Positions 34,236 through 41,059 of a stretch of DNA of 64,000 bases are shown piece after piece. The translations under genes were made by a program, and so were the position numbers. The DNA is taken from contig NZ_JAMYDU010000014.1 in the NCBI RefSeq assembly GCF_024138395.1, positions 1-64,000 on the forward strand. The letters run 5' to 3'. The notes under the pieces are model-generated. The model searched no databases, was not told where the DNA came from, and saw nothing but the letters and a program-made list of their open reading frames with translations. This stretch comes from Pseudomonas mandelii. Lineage in GTDB: Bacteria; Pseudomonadota; Gammaproteobacteria; Pseudomonadales; Pseudomonadaceae. Each line of letters opens with the position of its first letter. The first letter of the stretch is position 1.

Positions 34236-35447
34236 ATGAACGAACCATCAGCCGGCCCACTGGCCTGGGTCAATGGCAGCGATGCCCCGGAAAAAACCGC
34301 AATCAACCTCGGCTTCATGGCCCTGAGCGACTGCGCCTCAATGGTGGTTGCCGCGACTCAGGGTTTCGCCCAACCCTACGGCCTGACCCTGAACCTCAAG
34401 CGCCAGTCATCCTGGGCCAACCTGCGGGACAAACTGGTCAGCGGCGAACTCGACGCCGCCCACAGCCTGTACGGCCTGATTTATGCGGTGCATCTGGGCA
34501 TCGGCGGCGTAGCCTCCACCGACATGGCCGTGCTCATGGGCCTGAACCAGAACGGTCAGAGCATCAACCTCTCCCACGGCTTGCAGGCGTTGGGCGTGAC
34601 CAGTCCTGAAGCATTGGACCGGCATGTGCACCAAAGTCGCCCAAAACTGACCTTCGCCCAGACATTTCCTACGGGCACCCACGCCATGTGGCTGTATTAC
34701 TGGCTCGCGAGCCAGGGCATTCATCCATTGCAGGATGTCGACAGCGTGGTGGTGCCGCCGCCGCAAATGGTCGCGCACCTGCAAGCCGGGCGCATCGACG
34801 GTTTCTGTGTCGGCGAGCCGTGGGCGGCCAGTGCGGTGCAGCAGAATCTCGGGTTTACGATGGCCACCAGCCAGACGATCTGGCCCGATCACCCGGAAAA
34901 AGTCCTCGGCTGCACCCGCGCCTTTGTCGAGCAATACCCCAACACCGCAAGGGCATTGGTGATGGCGATCCTCGAAGCCAGCCGATTCATCGAAGCCAGC
35001 GGCGAAAATCGCCGTAGCACCGCGCAACTGTTGAGTGCGCCTGAGTATCTGGATGCACCGCTGGACTGCATCGAACCACGCTTGCTCGGTGACTATGCCG
35101 ATGGTTTGGGCAATCGCTGGCAAGACCCGCACGCCATGCGTTTCCACCGCGATGGCGAGGTCAATTTGCCGTATTTATCCGACGGTATGTGGTTCATGAC
35201 CCAGTTCCGGCGTTGGGGTTTGTTGCGTGACGACCCGGATTACCTCGGCGTGGCCCGGCAGGTCCAGCAACTAGACTTATACCGTGAGGCCGCCACCGCT
35301 GTCGGCGTGCCCGCCCGGAGTCAGGAAATGCGCAGCAGTCAACTGATCGACGGCAAAGTCTGGGACGGCTCGGACCCGGCCGGCTATGCCCGCAGCTTCA
35401 CCCTGCATGCCATGAGCGACAGTGCTCCCCTTCTCGCCAGCCGCTGA
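34236..35447 (+). CDS. nasS: Nitrate/nitrite sensor NasS
   Basis: Cytoplasmic member of the NrtA/CmpA nitrate-binding family, used as a sensor rather than a transporter component; 403 aa. In studied systems NasS holds NasT inactive until nitrate or nitrite binds. Consistent with this, the start MNEPSAGPLAWVNGSDAPEK has no signal peptide or lipobox. Family patterns: INLGFMALSDCASMVVAATQGFA, TFPTGTHAMWLYYWLASQG and DGFCVGEPWAASAV. nasT follows after 15 bp. The ATG has GGAAGG upstream; longer readings of this frame run through the leader hairpins. Confidence 0.93.
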   Translation: MNEPSAGPLAWVNGSDAPEKTAINLGFMALSDCASMVVAATQGFAQPYGLTLNLKRQSSWANLRDKLVSGELDAAHSLYGLIYAVHLGIGGVASTDMAVLMGLNQNGQSINLSHGLQALGVTSPEALDRHVHQSRPKLTFAQTFPTGTHAMWLYYWLASQGIHPLQDVDSVVVPPPQMVAHLQAGRIDGFCVGEPWAASAVQQNLGFTMATSQTIWPDHPEKVLGCTRAFVEQYPNTARALVMAILEASRFIEASGENRRSTAQLLSAPEYLDAPLDCIEPRLLGDYADGLGNRWQDPHAMRFHRDGEVNLPYLSDGMWFMTQFRRWGLLRDDPDYLGVARQVQQLDLYREAATAVGVPARSQEMRSSQLIDGKVWDGSDPAGYARSFTLHAMSDSAPLLASR

Positions 35448-35462
35448 CAGGAGCCTGCGAAT

Positions 35463-36038
35463 ATGTTGCGTATCCTGCTGATCAATGACACTGCGAAAAA
35501 AGTCGGGCGTCTGAAAGCGGCCCTGACCGAAGCCGGGTTTGAGGTCATCGACGAGTCCGGCCTGACCATCGACCTGCCCGCGCGCGTCGAAACGGTGCGC
35601 CCGGACGTGATCCTGATCGATACCGAGTCACCGAGCCGCGATGTGATGGAGCAAGTGGTGCTGGTGACCCGTGACCAACCACGGCCCATTGTGATGTTCA
35701 CCGACGAACACGACCCCGACGTGATGCGCCGGGCGATCAAGTCCGGCGTCAGTGCCTACATCGTCGAAGGCATTCACGCACAACGCTTGCAGCCGATTCT
35801 CGACGTGGCCATGGCGCGCTTTGAAAGCGACCAGGCCCTGCGCGCGCAACTGCACGCCCGCGACCAGCAACTGGCCGAGCGCAAGCGCATCGAGTTGGCC
35901 AAGGGGCTGCTGATGAAGATGAAGGACTGCAACGAAGAAGAGGCCTACACCCTGATGCGCCGCCAGGCCATGAGCCGCCAGCAGAAGCTGATCCAGGTGG
36001 CGGAGCAGATTATTGCCATGAGTGAGTTGCTTGGCTGA
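35463..36038 (+). CDS. nasT: ANTAR-domain antiterminator NasT
   Basis: RNA-binding response-regulator-like protein of 191 aa that prevents termination in nitrate-assimilation leaders. Receiver-like domain 1-120 with Asp 9 and Asp 53 (LLIND; ILIDTE) but control is thought to be through NasS binding rather than phosphorylation. The coiled linker (about 120-135) leads to an ANTAR domain (LAERKRIELAKGLLMKMKDCNEEEAYTLMRRQAMSR in part, about 138-185). Three RNA leaders with matching hexaloop pairs lie in this cluster, before nasS, the transporter gene and the NirB-like gene. No terminator follows; a repeat pair does. Confidence 0.94.
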   Translation: MLRILLINDTAKKVGRLKAALTEAGFEVIDESGLTIDLPARVETVRPDVILIDTESPSRDVMEQVVLVTRDQPRPIVMFTDEHDPDVMRRAIKSGVSAYIVEGIHAQRLQPILDVAMARFESDQALRAQLHARDQQLAERKRIELAKGLLMKMKDCNEEEAYTLMRRQAMSRQQKLIQVAEQIIAMSELLG

Positions 36039-36061
36039 AGCCTTGCGGAGCCAGTGCTGAC

Positions 36062-36152
36062 GCCTTCGCGGGCAAGCCTCGCTCCTACAGGTTTGTGGAA
36101 TTCAGATGTTGTAAACGACACAAAACTTGTAGGAGCGAGGCTTGCCCGCGAA
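36062..36152. repeat. REP-type inverted pair, GTAGGAGCGAGGC family
   Basis: Inverted CCTTCGCGGGCAAGCC/GGCTTGCCCGCGAA copies just after nasT and 26 bp before the sigma-54 promoter of the transporter operon. Confidence 0.9.
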
Positions 36153-36177
36153 TGGCCACAACCCCGATCTGACGTGT

Positions 36178-36193
36178 TGGCACAAATCTCGCT
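36178..36193 (+). promoter_or_regulatory. Sigma-54 promoter of the nitrate transporter operon
   Basis: TGGCAC-N5-TCGCT; -24 GG and -12 GC at the right spacing, one mismatch in the -12 box. Start expected near 36204, six bases before the first stem-loop of the leader. Confidence 0.65.
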
Positions 36194-36209
36194 ACGTAAA
36201 TCCCTGCAA

Positions 36210-36296
36210 GGTAACCAACGGCGGTTGCCCCACCTACGACAAAGACGTCGCTCACCTCATTCGCCTCCCCTTGGCGGATCGGGTAGCGGCGTTTTT
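36210..36296 (+). promoter_or_regulatory. ANTAR-type antiterminator leader of the transporter operon
   Basis: First stem-loop: GGTAACC/GGTTGCC around hexaloop AACGGC (36210-36229), the same loop as in the nasS leader. Second: CGAC/GTCG around AAAGAC (36237-36250). Both loops have A1 and G4. GTCG is reused in the terminator stem ACGTCGCT/AGCGGCGT (36245-36252 and 36285-36292), which is followed by TTTTT. Confidence 0.75.
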
Positions 36297-36398
36297 CCGT
36301 TTTGGCCCCAGAGACCGGGGCTGGTGGTGCGGCCGTTGCGGCGCCCCACCTGCAAGCTCATGACTCCTTCTTGATACGCCTGACAGCTGAGGTGCGCG

Positions 36399-37610
36399 AT
36401 GAATTCAAGCTTCTGGAAATCCGGCCATACCCCGACCCTGTTCGCAGCCTTCCTCTATTTCGATCTGAGCTTCATGGTCTGGTACCTTCTCGGCCCAATG
36501 GCGGTACAGATCGCCGCTGACCTGCAGCTGACCACCCAACAGCGCGGGCTGATGGTGGCCACGCCGATTCTGGCCGGGGCCGTATTGCGCTTTGCGATGG
36601 GCCTGCTGGCTGATCGCCTGTCGCCAAAAACCGCCGGGATAATCGGCCAGGTGATCGTCATTTGCGCCCTGTTCGTCGCCTGGAAAGTCGGCATTCACAG
36701 TTACGAGCAAGCGCTGTTGCTGGGCCTGTTCCTCGGCATGGCCGGTGCGTCCTTCGCCGTCGCCCTGCCATTGGCCTCGCAATGGTATCCGCCTCAGCAC
36801 CAAGGCAAAGCCATGGGCATCGCCGGTGCCGGTAACTCGGGCACCGTGCTCGCCGCCCTGATCGCCCCGGTGCTGGCTGCCGCGTTTGGCTGGAGCAACG
36901 TGTTCGGCTTCGCCCTGATCCCGCTGATCCTGACCCTGATCGTCTTCGCCTGGCTGGCCAAGAATGCACCTGAACGGCCGAAAGCCAAGTCCATGTCCGA
37001 CTACTTCAAGGCTCTGGGTGATCGCGACAGCTGGTGGTTCATGTTTTTCTACAGCGTGACCTTTGGTGGCTTCATCGGTCTGGCCAGCGCCCTGCCCGGC
37101 TACTTCAACGACCAATACGGCCTGAGCCCGGTGACCGCCGGCTACTACACTGCTGCTTGTGTATTCGGTGGCAGCCTGATGCGTCCGTTGGGCGGCGCGC
37201 TGGCGGATCGCTTCGGCGGGATTCGCACCTTGTTGGCGATGTACACCGTGGCGGCAATCTGCATCGCGACAGTGGGTTTCAATCTGCCGAGTTCCTACGC
37301 CGCGTTGGCGCTTTTCGTCTGCACCATGCTCGGTTTGGGTGCAGGCAACGGTGCAGTATTCCAGTTGGTCCCGCAGCGTTTTCGCCGGGAGATTGGTGTG
37401 ATGACCGGGCTGATCGGCATGGCCGGCGGCATCGGTGGCTTCGCATTGGCAGCCGGCATGGGCGCAATCAAGCAAAGCACTGGCAGCTATCAACTGGCCT
37501 TGTGGTTGTTTGCCAGCCTCGGCGTACTTGCCTGGTTCGGTCTGCATGGGGTGAAGCGTCGCTGGAGAACCACTTGGGGTTCGGCAGCCGTCACCGCTGC
37601 ACGGGTATGA
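36399..37610 (+). CDS. nasA: NarK/NasA-type nitrate/nitrite transporter (MFS)
   Basis: Inner-membrane major facilitator of 403 aa with about 12 membrane helices, predicted to import nitrate for assimilation. Typical NNP-family features: the N-terminal FAAFLYFDLSFMVWYLLGPMA, a nitrate signature AGAGNSGTVLAALIAP in helix 5 and a second one, GLGAGNGAVFQLVPQ, in helix 11; LADRLSPKTAG lies in the first loop. P. aeruginosa calls the equivalent gene nasA. A good ribosome site (GAGGTG) precedes the ATG. It is the first gene of an operon with the kinase gene, 7 bp downstream, and is controlled by the leader upstream. Confidence 0.93.
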   Translation: MNSSFWKSGHTPTLFAAFLYFDLSFMVWYLLGPMAVQIAADLQLTTQQRGLMVATPILAGAVLRFAMGLLADRLSPKTAGIIGQVIVICALFVAWKVGIHSYEQALLLGLFLGMAGASFAVALPLASQWYPPQHQGKAMGIAGAGNSGTVLAALIAPVLAAAFGWSNVFGFALIPLILTLIVFAWLAKNAPERPKAKSMSDYFKALGDRDSWWFMFFYSVTFGGFIGLASALPGYFNDQYGLSPVTAGYYTAACVFGGSLMRPLGGALADRFGGIRTLLAMYTVAAICIATVGFNLPSSYAALALFVCTMLGLGAGNGAVFQLVPQRFRREIGVMTGLIGMAGGIGGFALAAGMGAIKQSTGSYQLALWLFASLGVLAWFGLHGVKRRWRTTWGSAAVTAARV

Positions 37611-37617
37611 GGACTGA

Positions 37618-39288
37618 ATGAGCCTGCAACTGAGTTTTGCCGAACACAGCGCCATCGGCCCCCGCGAGGAAAACCAGGACGCTCTGCGCCTGGTCACTCC
37701 GGCCCCGGCGCTGGCGGCAAGCAAGGGTTACCTATTCGCCATCGCCGACGGCGTCAGCCAATGTGCCGATGGTGGGCTCGCCGCCCGTTCGACCTTGCAG
37801 GCGCTGGCGCTGGACTACTACGCCACCCCGGAAACCTGGGGTGTCGCCCAGGCACTGGACCGTCTGCTACTGGCGCAAAATCGCTGGTTGCAGGCTAACG
37901 GCGGCGGGCAACCGCTGCTGACCACGGTCAGTGCCTTGGTGATGCGCGGCCGGCGTTTCACCCTGGCTCATGTCGGCGATTGCCGGGTTTATCGCTGGCA
38001 CGCCGACACGTTGCAACGGGTGAGTGAGGATCACGTCTGGGACCAGCCGGGCATGCAGCATGTGCTTAAGCGGGCCCTGGGGCTGGATCAACACCTGGTG
38101 CTGGACTTTCTCGATGGCGAACTGCGCCTGAACGAGAGTTTCGTGCTGCTCAGCGACGGCATCTGGGCCGTGCTGGGCGACACGGCCATTGCGGCAATTC
38201 TGCGCGATCAACCCGACCTGAACAGTGCCGCGCAGACATTGGTCAACGCCGCGCACCTGGCCGGCAGTCAGGACAATGCCAGCGCCCTGCTGGTGCGGGT
38301 CGATGCCCTCGGTGAAACCAGCATTGGCGACGCACTGATTCATCTGCAGCAATGGCCACTCCCGCCCGCGCTGAAGCCGGGCCAGACTTTCGAAGGCTGG
38401 CAGGTCGAAGGGATCCTCGGCCAGAGCCAGCAATCGCTGCTCTACCGGGTACGCGACGCACAACAACAGCCCTGGCTGCTGAAAACCTTACCCGGTGCGC
38501 TCCGTGACGATCACCAGGCCGGGCAGGCATTGTTGTCGGAGGAATGGTTTCTCAAGCGTGTGGCCGGGCGGCATTTTCCTGAAGTCCATGCCGCCAGTCA
38601 GCGTCAGCATTTGTACTATGTGATGCGGGAATATTCCGGGTCGACCTTGGCTGAGCTGCATGAGCGTGTCGCAACGCTGCCATTGGCTCAATGGCTGGAC
38701 CTGGCCGAACGCCTGCTGCGGGCCATCGGCATGTTGCATCGACGGCAGATTCTGCATCGCGATATCAAACCGGAGAACCTGCTGCTGGGGGACGACGGCG
38801 AGTTGCGCCTGCTGGATTTCGGTCTCGCCTACTGCCCCGGGCTGTCCGAAGACCAAGCTTGCGCCTTGCCCGGAACGCCCAGCTATATCGCGCCGGAAGC
38901 CTTTCGAGGTGACGTTCCTACACCACAACAGGATTTGTATGCGGTCGGCGTGACCTTGTATTACCTGCTGACCGGGCATTATCCCTACGGCGAAATCGAA
39001 GCGTTCCAGCGCCCTCGGTTTGGTGTGCCTGTCAGCGCCAGCCGCTACCGGCCCGACCTGCCGGAATGGATCGCGCAAAGTCTGGAGCGCGCGGTGGCGG
39101 CGGCTCCGGATCAGCGTTTTGAAACGGCGGAAGAATGGTTGTTGCTACTGGAACAGGGAGAACGACGCAGTTTGAGCGTGCGCCCCAGACCGTTGCTGGA
39201 ACGCGAACCGTTGAAAGTCTGGCGGACGTTGGCGCTGGTGTCGTTGCTGGTGAATCTGGTGCTGCTGTTTTTGCTGTTTCATGACTGA
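37618..39288 (+). CDS. PP2C phosphatase-Ser/Thr kinase fusion protein
   Basis: One polypeptide with two opposite activities, 556 aa. Residues 1-235 form a PP2C phosphatase with its metal-binding Asp motifs (REENQDALRL, FAIADGVSQCADGG, HVGDCRVYR, LSDGIWAV, GSQDNASALLVRV). Residues 255-520 form a Hanks-type kinase with HRDIKPENLLL, LLDFGLAYCPG and GTPSYIAPEAF. A C-terminal membrane helix (about 533-553) anchors it to the inner membrane facing the cytoplasm. P. aeruginosa has the same gene (PA1782) in its nitrate cluster, but I know of no assigned target. Position directly after the transporter makes that protein, NasS or NasT candidate substrates. Confidence 0.93.
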   Translation: MSLQLSFAEHSAIGPREENQDALRLVTPAPALAASKGYLFAIADGVSQCADGGLAARSTLQALALDYYATPETWGVAQALDRLLLAQNRWLQANGGGQPLLTTVSALVMRGRRFTLAHVGDCRVYRWHADTLQRVSEDHVWDQPGMQHVLKRALGLDQHLVLDFLDGELRLNESFVLLSDGIWAVLGDTAIAAILRDQPDLNSAAQTLVNAAHLAGSQDNASALLVRVDALGETSIGDALIHLQQWPLPPALKPGQTFEGWQVEGILGQSQQSLLYRVRDAQQQPWLLKTLPGALRDDHQAGQALLSEEWFLKRVAGRHFPEVHAASQRQHLYYVMREYSGSTLAELHERVATLPLAQWLDLAERLLRAIGMLHRRQILHRDIKPENLLLGDDGELRLLDFGLAYCPGLSEDQACALPGTPSYIAPEAFRGDVPTPQQDLYAVGVTLYYLLTGHYPYGEIEAFQRPRFGVPVSASRYRPDLPEWIAQSLERAVAAAPDQRFETAEEWLLLLEQGERRSLSVRPRPLLEREPLKVWRTLALVSLLVNLVLLFLLFHD

Positions 39289-39294
39289 CCAGAA

Positions 39295-39382
39295 GATCAA
39301 AAGATCGCAGGCTGCGCCAGCTCCTACGGGTGGCCCACGATCCCCTGTAGGAGCTGGCGCAGCCTGCGATCTTTTGATCTTT
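39295..39382. repeat. Inverted repeat, GATCAAAAGATCGCAGGC family
   Basis: GATCAAAAGATCGCAGGCTG and its complement flank inner arms CGCCAGCTCCTAC/GTAGGAGCTGGCG. The right end runs into CTTTTTC, so the folded RNA could also terminate the kinase-gene transcript. It lies 7 bp after the kinase stop. Confidence 0.88.
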
Positions 39383-39476
39383 TTCTGCTTCAAAACCGGG
39401 CGTCGCGCCTTGAACCGGTGCACACAAACTCCCTCTTCCCACGCTGAGAGCCCATAAATTCGGCATTTGTGCGACT

Positions 39477-39492
39477 TGGCACAACCACTGCA
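39477..39492 (+). promoter_or_regulatory. Sigma-54 promoter of the nitrate reductase operon
   Basis: TGGCAC-N6-TGCA has GG and GC at the exact -24/-12 spacing. Start expected near 39503, some 40 bases before the first stem-loop. The best of the three -24 boxes. Confidence 0.75.
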
Positions 39493-39545
39493 TTACCTTC
39501 CCCACCATACATAAAGCCCAACCTTCAACGTAGAAGGCTGCGCTG

Positions 39546-39608
39546 CCCGAGAGAACGGGACAAGGACAAAGGCGTCCTCGCTAGTTAACTAGCGGGACGC
39601 CTTTTTTT
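39546..39608 (+). promoter_or_regulatory. ANTAR-type antiterminator leader of the nitrate reductase operon
   Basis: First stem-loop: CCCG/CGGG around AGAGAA (39546-39559). Second: AGGAC/GTCCT around AAAGGC (39563-39578). Both loops have A1 and G4. The second overlaps the left arm of a strong terminator, AAAGGCGTCC/GGACGCCTTT with inner palindrome CGCTAGTTAACTAGCG, followed by a long T run. The coding sequence starts 72 bp later. Confidence 0.8.
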
Positions 39609-39679
39609 GTTTGCGCAAATTTTGTCGAGCAAGGCCTGAATGCCCTGATGAGGCAGGCCCGAGCTCCCCGGAGAACCTG

Positions 39680-41059
39680 ATGAAAAAACTAAAACTGGTG
39701 ATGATCGGCAACGGCATGGCCGGGGTTCGTACCCTCGAAGAACTGCTCAAGCTGAGTAATGAGCTGTACGACATCACGGTCTTCGGCGCCGAACCTCATA
39801 CCAACTACAACCGCATCCTGTTGTCTCCCGTGCTGGCCGGCGAACAGACGTTCGAAGAGATCGTGCTCAACGATCTGGACTGGTACCTGGAAAACGACAT
39901 CAAGCTGCTGCTCAACCGCAAAGTGGTGGAGATCGACCGGGTCAAACGCCGGGTTATCGCCGAAGACGGCACCGAGGCCGAATACGACCGCCTGCTGATT
40001 GCCACCGGCTCGACCCCGTTCATCCTGCCGATCCCCGGCAATACCCTGCAGGGCGTGATCGGCTATCGCGACATTGCCGACACCCAAGCGATGATCGACG
40101 CCGCCAAGACCCACAAACACGCCGTGGTCATCGGCGGCGGCCTGCTGGGTCTTGAAGCTGCCAACGGCCTGATGCTGCGCGGCATGCACGTCACCGTGGT
40201 GCACATCGGCGAATGGCTGCTGGAACGGCAACTGGACAAAACCAGTGGCCAACTCCTGCAAACCGCCCTGGAAGCACGTGGCCTGCATTTCCGCCTGTGC
40301 GAACAGACCCAGGCCCTGCACGACGCCGGCAATGGCCGGGTCGGCTCGGTGCAGTTCAAGAACGGCGACATCATCCCTGCCGACCTGGTGGTGATGGCCG
40401 CCGGTATTCGCCCGAATACCGAGCTCGCGGAAAAATCCGGTATCCCGTGCAACCGCGGGATTCTGGTCAACGACACCCTGCAAACCTACGACCCTCGGGT
40501 CTACGCCATCGGCGAATGCGCCAGCCACCGTGGCATCGCTTACGGTCTGGTCGCGCCGCTGTTCGAACAGGCCAAGGTCTGCGCCAATCACCTCGCGCAA
40601 CTGGGTTTCGCCACCTACAAGGGTTCGGTGACTTCGACCAAATTGAAAGTCACCGGAATCGACCTGTTTTCCGCCGGCGACTTCATGGGCGGCGAAGGCA
40701 CCGAGACCATCACCCTCTCCGACCCGATCGGCGGGGTCTACAAAAAACTGGTGATCAAGGATGACGTGCTGGTCGGCGCCTGTCTGTACGGCGATACGGC
40801 AGATGGCGGTTGGTATTTCCGGCAGATTCGTGAGAACCATGATATTCGGCAAATCCGCGATCACCTGATGTTCGGCGTCTCTTCATCCATGGAGCAGGCC
40901 CTCGGTGACACAGGCAAACGAGTGGCCTGCCCGCTGCACAACTGGCAGATCGACCTGGAAACCGGCGAGGCCCAGGCCCCGGATGTCGGCTGCGCCCACC
41001 ATCACTCGGCACGGGTCGAGGACGGCCAGGTGCTGCTCGCCTTACGGGAAGCAAGCTGA
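39680..41059 (+). CDS. NirB-like FAD/NAD(P) oxidoreductase with NirD remnant
   Basis: 459 aa from MKKLKLVMIGNGMAGVRTLE (GGAG upstream). Residues 1-410 match the flavin half of NirB: FAD motif IGNGMAG, LLIATGSTPF, NAD motif VVIGGGLLGLEAA, and the FFAD-domain end IRDHLMFG. After ALGDTG the chain switches abruptly to KRVACPLHNWQIDLETG, the C-terminal box of a Rieske-type NirD. The NirB 2Fe-2S, 4Fe-4S and siroheme domains (normally about another 400 residues) are missing, as is the first Rieske motif (CxH). It cannot reduce nitrite by itself. It might pass electrons from NADH to the nitrate reductase, whose gene overlaps its stop codon (TGATG), or be a decaying relic. Confidence 0.85.
   Translation: MKKLKLVMIGNGMAGVRTLEELLKLSNELYDITVFGAEPHTNYNRILLSPVLAGEQTFEEIVLNDLDWYLENDIKLLLNRKVVEIDRVKRRVIAEDGTEAEYDRLLIATGSTPFILPIPGNTLQGVIGYRDIADTQAMIDAAKTHKHAVVIGGGLLGLEAANGLMLRGMHVTVVHIGEWLLERQLDKTSGQLLQTALEARGLHFRLCEQTQALHDAGNGRVGSVQFKNGDIIPADLVVMAAGIRPNTELAEKSGIPCNRGILVNDTLQTYDPRVYAIGECASHRGIAYGLVAPLFEQAKVCANHLAQLGFATYKGSVTSTKLKVTGIDLFSAGDFMGGEGTETITLSDPIGGVYKKLVIKDDVLVGACLYGDTADGGWYFRQIRENHDIRQIRDHLMFGVSSSMEQALGDTGKRVACPLHNWQIDLETGEAQAPDVGCAHHHSARVEDGQVLLALREAS
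40918..41056 (+). pseudogene. nirD: C-terminal remnant of nirD fused to nirB
   Basis: About 45 codons at the end of the NirB-like gene (KRVACPLHNWQIDLE, then DVGCAHHHSARVEDGQVLLAL) resemble the last part of Rieske-type nitrite reductase small subunits. Only the second cluster motif (CPLH) is left, so no 2Fe-2S cluster can form. It stays in frame with the upstream flavin domains. Confidence 0.65.
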
